DNA of 64,000 nt from Solirubrobacter pauli (GTDB lineage: Bacteria; Actinomycetota; Thermoleophilia; Solirubrobacterales; Solirubrobacteraceae): the NCBI RefSeq assembly GCF_003633755.1, contig NZ_RBIL01000001.1, positions 1,659,426-1,723,425 on the forward strand. The letters run 5' to 3'. Every line of letters begins with the position of its first letter. Position 1 is the first letter of the stretch. This document shows, piece after piece, positions 1-10,268 of the stretch. A model generated the notes under the pieces. The model had not been told where the DNA came from, searched no databases, and saw only the letters and a list, made by a program, of their open reading frames with translations. Position numbers and translations under genes: made by a program.

Positions 1-312
1 CACCTCGCGCTCGGCGCGCTGTGCCTCGGGCTCGCCGCGACCGGACAGCAGGACGAGGCGGGTGACGCCGGCCGCGGCCGCGGCGCGCGCGAAGTCGCCG
101 ACCGTGTCGGCCGCGCCCGGCACGGCGAGGTCGGGGAAGTACGCGAGGTAGGCGGCATCGACGCCGGCCAGCGTGGCGGACCAGGTCGAGCGGTCCTCCC
201 AGTTGAAGCCGGTCGCGCGGGAGGCGGGCCGGACCGACACGCCCGCGGCGGTGAGACGGCTGACGATGCGCGTGCCGGTCTTGCCCGTCGCGCCGGTGAT
301 CAGGGTGGTCAT
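1..312 (-). CDS. NAD(P)-binding NmrA-like oxidoreductase, 3' end outside window
   Basis: Starts with ATG at 312 and runs off the left edge with 104 codons visible. The N-terminus carries the dinucleotide-binding loop ITGATGKTG (residues 5-13) of atypical short-chain dehydrogenases of the NmrA/HSCARG group, followed by an alternating strand/helix pattern typical of a Rossmann fold. These proteins sense NAD(P)(H) or reduce small carbonyl substrates, and the substrate cannot be told from this part. It is divergent from an AraC-family regulator starting 75 bp away, a common arrangement in which the regulator controls the oxidoreductase. I infer that link; no operator was recognised between them. 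Confidence 0.85.
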   Translation of the reverse strand, partial: MTTLITGATGKTGTRIVSRLTAAGVSVRPASRATGFNWEDRSTWSATLAGVDAAYLAYFPDLAVPGAADTVGDFARAAAAAGVTRLVLLSGRGEPEAQRAEREV

Positions 313-386
313 AGGCGGATTGAACCGCGCCGAGCGTGGACGATCCATAGTTGAAAGACGCCCATGCATACGTCATCGTCCAGAGC

Positions 387-1307
387 ATGGATGCGATCGC
401 CGGTCTGCTCGACGGACCACGTGCCCGCGGCGCGTTCCTGCTCAAGCTCGCGTTCGAGGGCGCCTGGTCCATGCGCATCCAGGACGAGTCGCCGATCGCG
501 GTGATCTCCGTCGTGCGCGGCTCGGCGCTGATCTTCGGCGACGGCGAGACGCCCATCCGATTGCGCCCCGGCGACGTCGCCATCGCCCGCGGCCCACGCC
601 CGTACACGGTCGCCGACGACGCGGCGACGCCCGTGCAGGCCGTCGTGCACCCTGGCCAGGACTGCCGGACGCCGGATGGACGGCCGCTGAAGCTCGAATG
701 GGCGCTGGGCCCGCGCACGTGGGGCACCGCCGCCGATGGCGAGACCGTGATCATGACCGGCGTCTACGAATCCGCGGGCGAGATCAGCGGCCGCCTGCTG
801 CGCGCGCTCCCGCCGCTGATCGTCCACCGCCTCGACTCGCCCCTCGTCCCCCTGCTCGCCGACGAGATCATCAAGGACGAGCCCGGCCAGGAAGCCGTGC
901 TCGACCGCCTGCTGGACCTGCTGCTGATCGCCGTCCTGCGCGACTGGTTCTCCCGCCCCGAAGCGCCGGGCTGGTACCGCGCCTACGCCGACCCGGTGGT
1001 CGGCCCGGCCATCCGGATGCTGCACGCCGAGCCGGCTCACCCGTGGACGATCCAGGAGCTCGCCCGCCGCATCGGCGTCTCCCGCGCCGCGCTCGCCCGC
1101 CGCTTCAACGACCTCGTCGGCGAGCCGCCGATGAGCTTCCTGACGAGCTGGCGGATCGCGCTCGCCGCCGACCTGCTGCTCGAGCCGGGCGCGACGGTCG
1201 GCTCCGTCGCGCCGCAGGTCGGCTACGGGTCGAGCTTCGCGCTCTCGACCGCGTTCAAGCGGCTGCGGGGGATCTCCCCGCAGCAATTTAAGCTCAGCTC
1301 GACTTGA
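387..1307 (+). CDS. AraC-family transcriptional regulator (cupin + HTH)
   Basis: A 306-residue regulator. Residues 5-175 look like the AraC-type cupin sensor (charge-rich, with the RPGDVAIARGP turn), and residues about 215-300 form the double helix-turn-helix, including TIQELARRIGVSRAALARRF and the closing GISPQQFK. ATG 387 was chosen because the cupin begins directly there (MDAIAGLL); an in-frame TTG at 351 would add 12 unlike residues. It is divergent from the NmrA-like gene, and its 3' end overlaps the convergent O-methyltransferase by 14 bp. Its probable role is control of the neighbouring oxidoreductase; the ligand is unknown. Confidence 0.9.
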   Translation: MDAIAGLLDGPRARGAFLLKLAFEGAWSMRIQDESPIAVISVVRGSALIFGDGETPIRLRPGDVAIARGPRPYTVADDAATPVQAVVHPGQDCRTPDGRPLKLEWALGPRTWGTAADGETVIMTGVYESAGEISGRLLRALPPLIVHRLDSPLVPLLADEIIKDEPGQEAVLDRLLDLLLIAVLRDWFSRPEAPGWYRAYADPVVGPAIRMLHAEPAHPWTIQELARRIGVSRAALARRFNDLVGEPPMSFLTSWRIALAADLLLEPGATVGSVAPQVGYGSSFALSTAFKRLRGISPQQFKLSST

Positions 1308-1860
1308 CGATCAGCAGCACGCCCGCGCCGACCGTCAGCAGCGTCGACGTGACGCCCTCGGCGGAGTAGACGAGCTCGGAGAACTCGACGAGCTCCTTCG
1401 CGTTCGAGAGCGTGTTGGCGACCACGAGCAGGCCGCGGTCGCGCAGGACGCGGACGAGGTCGGGCCAGTAGGACGCGTACTCGCGGCGCTCGGCGTCGAG
1501 GAAGATCAGGTCGAAGGAGCCGTCCTCGAAGCCGGCGAGGGCCTGGGCGGCGTCCTGCGTGCGGACGTCGACGCAGCGGTCGACCTCGGCCTCGACGAGG
1601 TTCTTCTGGGCCAGCGCGGTGCGGTCGGCGTCGATGTCCAGGCTGAGGACACGGCCGCCGACGGCCTCGGCGGCGTCGCCCAGCCAGATCGTCGAGTAGC
1701 CGTTGGAGGTGCCGATCTCGAGCACGTTCTGCGCGCCGAGGGTGCGCACGAGCACGCCCAGCAGCTCGGCGGCCTCGGGCTCGACGTTGCGCAGCGCCTC
1801 GGGTACGTCGCGGCCGTGCGCGTAGAGCTCGTCCAGGAAGGCTTGGCGATTCGCGTCCAT
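1294..1860 (-). CDS. O-methyltransferase (class I SAM-dependent)
   Basis: A 188-residue protein of the catechol O-methyltransferase-like Methyltransf_3/24 group. SAM-binding motif I is EIGTSNGYS (residues 48-56), followed by the acidic LSLDIDADR after strand 2 and FDLIFLDAER near residue 110 (metal/SAM region). Such enzymes methylate hydroxyl groups of small aromatic or polyketide-like acceptors; the substrate is not predictable. ATG 1860 shares one base with the stop of the upstream aldo/keto reductase (TGATG), so the two are probably translationally coupled and cotranscribed. A longer reading frame upstream lies inside the reductase and is rejected. Confidence 0.9.
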   Translation of the reverse strand: MDANRQAFLDELYAHGRDVPEALRNVEPEAAELLGVLVRTLGAQNVLEIGTSNGYSTIWLGDAAEAVGGRVLSLDIDADRTALAQKNLVEAEVDRCVDVRTQDAAQALAGFEDGSFDLIFLDAERREYASYWPDLVRVLRDRGLLVVANTLSNAKELVEFSELVYSAEGVTSTLLTVGAGVLLIVKSS

Positions 1861-2750
1861 CAGGCGGAGACCTCGTCGAGTTTGGCCACTTCGCTCGGGT
1901 CGAGCGTGAAGGTCGGAAGGATGCCGCGCAGCTGGTCGACCGTGCGCGCGCTCGCGATCGGGGCGACGATGCCCGGCTTCGCGCGCAGCCACTCGATCGC
2001 CACCGCGCCGACGGTCACGCCACGCGTGAGGGCGATCTCGTCCAACGCGTCCAGCACACGCTCACCGCGCGGGTCCTGCAGGTACTTGGCGACCATGCCC
2101 TCGCGGGCGGAGCCGTCGGCGCCGCCGTTGCGGTACTTGCCGGTCAGGAAGCCGGCCGCGAGGGCGAAGTACGGGGCGACCGCCAGCCCGTGGGCGGCGA
2201 CGATCGGCGCGTAGTCGCGCTCGTAGCCGTCGCGCTCCATCAGGTTGTACTCGGGCTGCAGCCAGACGTACTTCGCGAGGCCTTCGCGCTCCGCGATCTC
2301 CAGCGACCGCACGAGCCGTTCCGGCGGGACGTTGGACGCCGCCACGTTGAGCACCTTGCCGTCCCGCACGGTCTGGTCGAACGCGCACACGGTCTCCTCC
2401 ACGTCCACGGAGCCATCGTCCTTGTGGGCGTAGTAGAGGTCGATGCGGTCCGTCTGCAGGCGCGTGAGCGACTCGTCGACGTGCCGCGCGATGTTCTCCG
2501 CCGAGAGCCCGCCGTCCGAGCCGACCTTGGTGGCGATGACCAGCGAGTCGCGGTTGCCGCGCGCCGTCATCCACTCGCCGATGATCGTCTCCGAGATGCC
2601 CATGTTCGGGCGCATGTACGTGTCGGCGGTGTCGATGAAGTTCCCGCCGGCCGCCACGTAGGCGTCGAGCACGGCGAACGACTCGTCGCGATCCGCGGTC
2701 CAGCCGAACACGTTGCCGCCGAGGCAGAGCCCGTAGACGTCCAAAGCCAT
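1860..2750 (-). CDS. Aldo/keto reductase
   Basis: A 296-residue NADP-dependent aldo/keto reductase with a (beta/alpha)8 fold. The catalytic tetrad is visible as Asp43, Tyr45 (FIDTADTY), Lys75 (VIATKVG) and His in YYAHKDD near residue 108. The C-terminal NADP-binding pattern around VGAVAIEWLRAKPGIVAPIASAR is also present. It reduces aldehydes or ketones; the length is slightly shorter than the family's usual 310-330. The start ATG 2750 is supported by a TAAGCT box exactly 7 nt upstream, suggesting a leaderless message. It is first gene of a two-gene unit with the O-methyltransferase. Confidence 0.92.
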   Translation of the reverse strand: MALDVYGLCLGGNVFGWTADRDESFAVLDAYVAAGGNFIDTADTYMRPNMGISETIIGEWMTARGNRDSLVIATKVGSDGGLSAENIARHVDESLTRLQTDRIDLYYAHKDDGSVDVEETVCAFDQTVRDGKVLNVAASNVPPERLVRSLEIAEREGLAKYVWLQPEYNLMERDGYERDYAPIVAAHGLAVAPYFALAAGFLTGKYRNGGADGSAREGMVAKYLQDPRGERVLDALDEIALTRGVTVGAVAIEWLRAKPGIVAPIASARTVDQLRGILPTFTLDPSEVAKLDEVSA

Positions 2751-2757
2751 GGCGGGC

Positions 2758-2763
2758 AGCTTA
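2758..2763 (-). promoter_or_regulatory. -10 box TAAGCT of a leaderless promoter (aldo/keto reductase)
   Basis: Minus-strand TAAGCT ends 7 nt before ATG 2750. No convincing -35 is seen. The spacing matches eight other genes in this window, so transcription probably starts at or next to the ATG. Confidence 0.5.
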
Positions 2764-2772
2764 CGAAACGAA

Positions 2773-2797
2773 AGAGGGCGCCCGGCGGGCGCCCTCT
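2773..2797 (-). terminator. Rho-independent terminator
   Basis: Perfect 11-bp GC-rich stem (AGAGGGCGCCC / GGGCGCCCTCT) with a 3-nt GGC loop. On the minus strand it is followed by the T-rich run TTTCGTTTCG. It lies 24 bp after the stop of the small membrane-protein gene at 2821 and would end the hsp20-lon transcript before the aldo/keto reductase promoter. Confidence 0.85.
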
Positions 2798-2820
2798 CAC
2801 AAACCGGGTGTGACGGTGGC

Positions 2821-3276
2821 CTACGCGGCGGTGCCGGCGGTCGGCGTGCTCGAGGGCGACGAGGTCGTCGAGGTGTACTCGAACTCCTCCTCCGCGCCGA
2901 ACAGCGCGTCCAGGACCTTCTTGCGCAGGCCCTCGGAGACGGCGAGGGCGACCACGCCGCCGACGACGCCGAGCAGCAGGACACGACCGAAGCCGCCGCC
3001 GCTCTTCTGCTTCTTGGGCGCCTCGTAGAGCGCGACGCTCGCGTCGCGCACCCCGCCGGCCGTCTCGCGGATGTGCTTCTGCAGCTTCTTGTCCTCGAAG
3101 AGCTGCTTCGCCGGGCTCTTGCCGTTGCTCAGCCGCCCGTACGCGTCGCGCGCGGACTCGAAGCTCTGGACGATGCTCTGGCGCAGGTCCTCGTCATCGA
3201 TGAGCCGCTGGACGTACGGGTTGGAGCGGGCCGACTGGGCAGCCTGCCCGGCCTTCTTGACCTTCTTGTTCGCCAT
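2821..3276 (-). CDS. Small single-pass membrane protein of unknown function
   Basis: 151 residues with no recognised family. The N-terminus is very basic (MANKKVKKAG), residues 20-95 are helical and charged, and one hydrophobic segment with glycines lies at about residues 97-114 (FGRVLLLGVVGGVVALAVS). The tail is acidic, then Ser/Thr-rich. An AGGAG sequence sits 2-3 nt before ATG 3276. It lies 28 bp behind lon in the same direction and ahead of a strong terminator, so it is probably the last gene of the hsp20-lon unit. A stress-related membrane role is a guess from context only. Confidence 0.75.
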   Translation of the reverse strand: MANKKVKKAGQAAQSARSNPYVQRLIDDEDLRQSIVQSFESARDAYGRLSNGKSPAKQLFEDKKLQKHIRETAGGVRDASVALYEAPKKQKSGGGFGRVLLLGVVGGVVALAVSEGLRKKVLDALFGAEEEFEYTSTTSSPSSTPTAGTAA

Positions 3277-3304
3277 GGCTCCTCGTTTGCCTCGCTTTCA
3301 GCTT

Positions 3305-5658
<2,354 letters not shown>

Positions 5659-5662
<4 letters not shown>

Positions 5663-6096
5663 CGCTCCGTCCCGCGGATCGGGACGGTGCGGGCTTGCGC
5701 AGGCCGGCTCAGCGGCAGCTCGACGGTCAGGATGCCGTCCTCGTACGTGGCGTCGGCGGCGTCGGCGTCGACGTCGGCACCGAGCGCGACGACCCGCCGG
5801 AACGGCCCGCGCTCGATCTCCATCTGCTGGTAGACGCGGTCGTCGGACGGCGTGTCCGGCTCGCGCTGGCCCGAGAGCAGCAGCTCACGCCCCTGCACCT
5901 CGAGTTGCACCTGGCTGGGATCGATGCCCGCCAGGTCGGCCCGCACGATCGCCCGTGGCGGGTCGCTCGCGTAGTAGACGTCGACCGCCGGCGAGAACCC
6001 GCCGCGCCGCTGCGGCGCCAAGCCGCGGTCGAACAGCTCGTCCATCTGACGGCGCATGCGTTCGAAGTTCGCGAACAGATCTCGCTCTTGTGCCAT
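5659..6096 (-). CDS. Hsp20 / alpha-crystallin small heat-shock protein
   Basis: 145 residues from ATG 6096 (MAQERDLF); a TTG at 6108 would add four residues. An N-terminal amphipathic arm precedes the alpha-crystallin domain (about 40-130), with conserved [19 protein letters not shown] and the A-x-x-x-n-G-I-L element [12 protein letters not shown]. These ATP-independent holdases keep unfolded proteins soluble, here presumably handing them to Lon encoded immediately behind. A TAGCCT box lies 11 nt before ATG 6096, a possible -10 with a leader of only a few bases. Confidence 0.93.
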
Positions 6097-6130
6097 ACGA
6101 ATGTCCAAGGCTAACGGGGAAACCTCACGG

Positions 6131-6136
6131 TACGTT
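6131..6136 (+). promoter_or_regulatory. -10 box TACGTT of a leaderless promoter
   Basis: TACGTT ends exactly 7 nt before ATG 6144 of the secreted-protein gene; no Shine-Dalgarno sequence lies between. This supports a leaderless mRNA and supports the chosen start. Confidence 0.5.
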
Positions 6137-6143
6137 TCTCGTC

Positions 6144-6926
6144 ATGCACCGGTCGTTGGCGGGTCTTGCCCTGCTTCCCTTCCTCGTACTCGCCGCGCCC
6201 ATCCACGCGGGTGAGCCCGACACAACGGCGCCGACCATCAACGGGCTCACGCTCAAGAACACGGCGAGCGGAACGCTGGTCATCCCGGTGCCGGCGACGG
6301 ATGACGTCGCCCTGGGCGAGGCCGTGGCCACGATCGACGACGCTCCGGCCGCCAGCGCGACGTACGGCGGGACCACGAGCGGCACGGTGACGCTCTCGAT
6401 CGACACCACGAAGTACGCCAACGGCAAGCACGACGTGGAGATCCACGTCACCGACGCCGCCGGCAACCGCAGCAGCTACGGGATCGTCATGACGGTCACG
6501 TTCGAGAACGTGACGGTGACGCCCGAGGCCACCGCGACGCCGACCGTGCAGCAGCCGCACGACCGCCCGACGCCGACGCCCACGCCGACCCCGACGCCGC
6601 TCGGCGAGATCGGCATCCTCGGCGACGAGGCCACGCGCTACACGAGCCGGGACTTCCTCAGCCTCCCCAAGCGCCCGCGCGCCTCGAAGGCCGGGACGCT
6701 GACGCTGACGGCGCGCTGCCCGCTGCCGAAGACGTGCTCGCTGAACGTGCGCCTCACCCGCGCGGGCAAGACGTTCGGCACCGGGCGCGTGACGGTGAAG
6801 TCCAAGAAGACGGGGAAGCTCTCGATTAAGCTCACCCGGTCCGCGCGCGCCGCGGTCAAGAAGAAGCCGCAGACGCTGCGGCTCACGGTCGCCGGCTACG
6901 CCGGCGTCGTGATCACGCTCCGCTAG
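6144..6926 (+). CDS. Secreted Ig-like-domain protein with Pro/Thr linker
   Basis: 260 residues. A signal peptide covers residues 1-22 (MHRSLAGLALLPFLVLAAPIHA, cleavage after IHA). Residues 28-125 resemble a bacterial Ig-like fold (DTTAPTINGLTL, the D-D-V-A-L turn, DAAGNRSSYG). A TPTPTPTP linker lies near 150-165, then a basic C-terminal domain rich in Lys/Arg and Thr (TLTLTARCPLPKTCSLNVRLTRAGKT split over two strands). The latter module resembles those of other secreted proteins in this window. It is probably cell-surface attached; function unknown. Its stop shares CTAG with the convergent EAL gene. Confidence 0.85.
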   Translation: MHRSLAGLALLPFLVLAAPIHAGEPDTTAPTINGLTLKNTASGTLVIPVPATDDVALGEAVATIDDAPAASATYGGTTSGTVTLSIDTTKYANGKHDVEIHVTDAAGNRSSYGIVMTVTFENVTVTPEATATPTVQQPHDRPTPTPTPTPTPLGEIGILGDEATRYTSRDFLSLPKRPRASKAGTLTLTARCPLPKTCSLNVRLTRAGKTFGTGRVTVKSKKTGKLSIKLTRSARAAVKKKPQTLRLTVAGYAGVVITLR

Positions 6927-7927
6927 TAGGCGGAAGGACGCACGAGGCGGGTGTCGACCGCCATCGGCTTCTCGGTCGGCTGGCCGAAGTAGAAGCCCTG
7001 GCCGAGGTCGACGCCCAGCTCGGCCATCGCGCGGAACTCGTCGACGCGCTCGACGCCCTCGGCGACGACCTTCGCGCCCAGCTCGTGCGCGCACTCCACC
7101 AGGGCCTTGACGAGCGAACGCCGCCCGACCGAGTGCTGGATGCCGGCCGTCAGCGCCGTGTCGATCTTCGCGATGTCGGGCTTGATCAGCTCCAGGCAGG
7201 CCAGGGAGTCCGGCCCGCCCGAGAGGTCGTCCAGCGCCACGAGCGCGCCGCGCTTGCGGTGCTCGGCGGTGATCGCGTGCAGGAGGTCGCGGTCCAGGCA
7301 GCGCTCGGGCTTGACCAGCTCGAGGCAGAGGCGCGACGGGTCGGCGCCGAGCCGGCCGACGACCGGCCACGTGGTGCGCATCGAGGAGTCGACGTCCAGC
7401 GACGCGCGCGGGTCGACGTTGACGAACAGGATCTCGCCCGGGGGCAGCAGCGGCAGGCCGACTTCCAGCGCCGCCGTGCGGGCGCGGTAGTCGAAGGAGA
7501 AGAGCGCGTCGTGCGCCTCGGCGGCGGCCAGCAGCTCACCGCCGCGCAGCTCGACCGTGCCCAGCATCCCGCGCATCAGCGCCTCGCGGCCGTAGGCCAG
7601 GCCGGAGTGCAGGTCGATGATCGGCTGGAAGTGCGGGCGCATGCGGCCGTGCGAGAGGAACTCGGGGAACCAGTCCGTGCGGGTGCGGTCGAGCAGCGTC
7701 TCGGCGGGCACCGGCAGGCTCTGCTCGTCCGCGAGGCGGATCGCGAACAGGCACGCGCGCTCGGACACCGACAGCGCCCGCATCAGCGTCCGCAGGCGAT
7801 CGTCCCACCCTGGCCCGGCCAGCAGCAGTCCCTCCACGGCGATGTCCCCCGCCGCGGGCTCCGTGGCGAGGTGCTCGACCTTGTAGAGGACGGACGGGCG
7901 GTGCGAGAGCAGTCGCACGCCGTCCAT
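6923..7927 (-). CDS. EAL-domain cyclic di-GMP phosphodiesterase (putative)
   Basis: 334 residues. The C-terminal two thirds is an EAL domain: FQPIIDL then REALMRG (about 113), FVNVDP (about 168), LELVKPE (about 200), LDDLSGGPDSL (about 229), PDIAKID, VVAEGVE (about 289) and GQGFYFGQP. The Glu/Asn/Asp-Asp/Lys/Glu metal and catalytic positions are present, so hydrolysis of c-di-GMP to pGpG is plausible, although loop 6 is SGGPDSL rather than the usual GTGYSSL. The first about 90 residues form an unrecognised sensory region. Start is ATG 7927 or GTG 7948. c-di-GMP matters here because a c-di-GMP riboswitch lies at 39.5 kb. Confidence 0.88.
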   Translation of the reverse strand: MDGVRLLSHRPSVLYKVEHLATEPAAGDIAVEGLLLAGPGWDDRLRTLMRALSVSERACLFAIRLADEQSLPVPAETLLDRTRTDWFPEFLSHGRMRPHFQPIIDLHSGLAYGREALMRGMLGTVELRGGELLAAAEAHDALFSFDYRARTAALEVGLPLLPPGEILFVNVDPRASLDVDSSMRTTWPVVGRLGADPSRLCLELVKPERCLDRDLLHAITAEHRKRGALVALDDLSGGPDSLACLELIKPDIAKIDTALTAGIQHSVGRRSLVKALVECAHELGAKVVAEGVERVDEFRAMAELGVDLGQGFYFGQPTEKPMAVDTRLVRPSAY

Positions 7928-7980
7928 GGCGGCCGTGGCAGGGGTCACGACCGGGTGATCGGCCGCGAGTAAGCGAATCT

Positions 7981-8745
7981 TTACTTTCCGACGGTGAAGC
8001 TCAACCCTTCGTGGGCCGCGTCGATCGGCCCGCCGTAGGCGCGCGCGGCCTCCGCGACGACCCAGTCCGCGCCGGCCTCGGCCGCGAAGTGCGTCAACAC
8101 CAGGCGCTTCGCTCCCGCCCGCTGCGCGTGCTCGCCCGCCTCGAACGGGGTGAGGTGCCCGCGGTCCTCCGGCGGCTCGGGCTCGAGGAGCGTCGCCTCG
8201 ACCATCAGCACGTCCGTGTCGGCGGCGAAGCGGGCGAGGTCCTCGCTGGGACCGCAGTCGGCGCCGAAGGTGAACCGCGCCCCGGCGTCGGCGAACTCGA
8301 CCGCGTTGGCCGGGATGTAGTGCGGCACGGGCTGGAAGCGCACGTCGAGCCCGCCGAGCGCGAGCGGCTCGGCCGGGTCGTAGATCGTCACGTCGAACGC
8401 GAGCTCGATGTGGTCGGCGCTCATGCTGCCGCCCTCGCACAGCCGCGCGAGCACCTCGCGGGCACCCGGTGGCGCGTACAGCGTCGGGCGCGGCGCGGCG
8501 CCCTCCCACGGCCGGTAGCGGATGCCGGAAGCGAACGGCACGAGGTCCATCACGTGGTCGGCGTGCAGGTGGCTGAGGACCACGGCGTCCACCGACTCGT
8601 ACGGAACGCGTGCGCGCAGCTTGGCGAACACGCCGGGCCCGCAGTCGAGCAGCACCGTACGCCCGCCGCCTTCGACGAGATAGCCCGAGCAGGCGCCGTC
8701 GGCGTCCTGCCAGGCCGGGGACTTCCCCAGGACCGTGATGCGCAC
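7981..8745 (-). CDS. MBL-fold metallo-hydrolase (RNase Z / phosphodiesterase-like)
   Basis: 254 residues from GTG 8745. The metallo-beta-lactamase zinc motif HLHADH (about residues 59-64) follows LLDCGPG. Further metal ligands are the Asp in FGADCGPS and the His in the late VLTHFAAE segment. The fold and compact length resemble RNase Z-like or cyclic-nucleotide phosphodiesterase-like MBL proteins, but the exosite of tRNase Z is not evident. The gene follows nhaA after 6 bp, so it is probably the last or penultimate gene of the antiporter operon. Substrate unknown. Confidence 0.88.
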   Translation of the reverse strand: MRITVLGKSPAWQDADGACSGYLVEGGGRTVLLDCGPGVFAKLRARVPYESVDAVVLSHLHADHVMDLVPFASGIRYRPWEGAAPRPTLYAPPGAREVLARLCEGGSMSADHIELAFDVTIYDPAEPLALGGLDVRFQPVPHYIPANAVEFADAGARFTFGADCGPSEDLARFAADTDVLMVEATLLEPEPPEDRGHLTPFEAGEHAQRAGAKRLVLTHFAAEAGADWVVAEAARAYGGPIDAAHEGLSFTVGK

Positions 8746-8751
8746 CTTCTG

Positions 8752-9843
8752 TCAGACCCTCCTGGCGCGAGAGGCTACAGACAGCAGCAGCACCCCGAGG
8801 ATGCCACTGATCACGGAACCGGCGAAGATGCCGACCTTGGCGCGCTCGACGAGCGCCGGGTCGTCGTAGGCGAGCTCGGCGATGAACAGCGAGACGGTGA
8901 AGCCGATGCCGGCGGCCGCGGCCACGCCGGCCAGCTGCGGACGCGGCATCCCCTCGGGCAGCGTCCCGCCGGCGCGCAGCGCACCCAGCGTCGCGCCGGA
9001 GATCCCGAGCAGCTTGCCGATCACCAGGCCGGCGACGATCGCCCACGTCAGCCGGCTGCCGAGCGCGTCGCCCAGCACGCCGCCGCCGAAGTCGACCCCC
9101 GCGTTGGCGAGCGCGAACAGCGGCACGACCAGGAACGCGCTCCACGGGTGCAGCCGGTGCTCGACACGCTCGCCGAGCGCCACGGGCAGCAGCAGGCCGA
9201 CGGTGACGCCGGCGATCGTCGCGTGCACGCCCGCCTCGTGGACCGCGATCCACAGCGCGATGCCGAGCGGGATCCACAGCCGCGGCAGCCGCTTGACCGC
9301 GACCGCCAGCACCGCCGCCGCCAGCAGCCACAGCACCGACACGGCCTCCGCGTAGAAGATCGCGATGATCGCGATGGCGATGATGTGGTCGACGATCGCC
9401 ACCGCCAGGAGGAACACGCGCGTGCCCTCCGACACGCGGTCGCCGAGCACGGCGATCAGCCCGACGGCGAACGCGATGTCCGTCGCGCAGGCGATCGCCC
9501 ACCCCTCGGCACCCTCCCCGCCGGCGATCAGCACGACGAAGATCACGATCGGCGCGAGCACCCCGCCGACCGCGGCGATCGCCGGCAGCGCCGCCGCCCG
9601 CGGGCTCTGCAGGCGCCCGTCGACGAACTCGCGCTTGATCTCCAGCCCGACGACGAGGAAGAACAGCGCCATCAACGCGTCGTTGACCCAGTGATGCAGG
9701 TCGAGCGGGCCGAGCTCGGTGTGCCAGAAGCCGTCGTAGCCAGGGCCGACGTTGGCCCACAGCAGCGCGACGACGGTCGCGGCGAGGATCGCGAGGCCAC
9801 CCGCGGCCTCGTCGTGGAGGAACTCCCGGATGCGGTCGGTCAC
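8752..9843 (-). CDS. nhaA: NhaA-type Na+/H+ antiporter
   Basis: 363 residues with about 11-12 membrane segments. Family signatures include LWANVGPGYDGFWH, the paired ALMALFFLVVGLEIKRE, WAIACATDIAFAVGLIAVLG (with the conserved Thr-Asp around the unwound helix IV) and FVVPLFALANAGV. NhaA exchanges two protons for one sodium ion across the cytoplasmic membrane and controls pH and Na+. GTG 9843 overlaps the stop of the CBS-domain gene by 4 bp. It is third in an operon behind an ArsB/NhaD-like transporter and the CBS protein. Confidence 0.95.
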   Translation of the reverse strand: MTDRIREFLHDEAAGGLAILAATVVALLWANVGPGYDGFWHTELGPLDLHHWVNDALMALFFLVVGLEIKREFVDGRLQSPRAAALPAIAAVGGVLAPIVIFVVLIAGGEGAEGWAIACATDIAFAVGLIAVLGDRVSEGTRVFLLAVAIVDHIIAIAIIAIFYAEAVSVLWLLAAAVLAVAVKRLPRLWIPLGIALWIAVHEAGVHATIAGVTVGLLLPVALGERVEHRLHPWSAFLVVPLFALANAGVDFGGGVLGDALGSRLTWAIVAGLVIGKLLGISGATLGALRAGGTLPEGMPRPQLAGVAAAAGIGFTVSLFIAELAYDDPALVERAKVGIFAGSVISGILGVLLLSVASRARRV

Positions 9844-10268
9844 GAGCTCAGGAAGCGTTCCGCGAGCTCGCGGAAGAAGCCGTGCCGTGCGATCACGTCG
9901 ACCACCCGCCCGTCGTCGACGACGGGCACGATCAGCACACGGTGATGGAGGAAGATCTCCGCCACCTGCAGGTCCGAGTGATCCGCGCCCACCTCGACGT
10001 GCTCCGTGTTCATGTGCTCCCGCACGCGATCGGACCGGCATGTGTTGCGCTTCTGGAGCGCCTTGTCGAGCGACTGGCGCAGGAACGCCGCGCCCTTGAG
10101 CTGGCCGACGTAGCCCGGGAACAGCGCGGTCATGAACTCGCGCTCGCCGAAGACGCCGCGGAAGCGCGCGTCGGCGTCCACCACCGGCAGCGCGGGCAGG
10201 TCGGTCTCCACGAGCCGCCGGACGGCGTCCTCGAGCGTCTCGTCAACGTGCAGCACGGGCGGGGTCAT
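9840..10268 (-). CDS. Tandem CBS-domain protein
   Basis: 142 residues consisting of two CBS motifs (about 5-60 and 80-140). Typical elements are LPALPVVDADARFRGVFGE and HHRVLIVPVVDDGRVVDVIAR. CBS pairs bind adenine nucleotides and act as energy or ionic-strength sensors for enzymes and transporters. It is encoded between two ion transporters with 4-bp overlaps on both sides (ATGA upstream, GTGA downstream). A role as a stand-alone regulatory subunit of one or both antiporters is therefore a reasonable inference. Confidence 0.88.
   Translation of the reverse strand: MTPPVLHVDETLEDAVRRLVETDLPALPVVDADARFRGVFGEREFMTALFPGYVGQLKGAAFLRQSLDKALQKRNTCRSDRVREHMNTEHVEVGADHSDLQVAEIFLHHRVLIVPVVDDGRVVDVIARHGFFRELAERFLSS

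Noticed and set aside
173-1291. Plus-strand frame of 372 codons overlapping the AraC gene
   Set aside because: Arg/Pro-rich shadow frame; the AraC frame has clear family motifs.
6097-6143. CIRCE or HAIR heat-shock operator upstream of hsp20-lon
   Set aside because: No TTAGCACTC-N9-GAGTGCTAA or CTTGAGT-type repeat is present.
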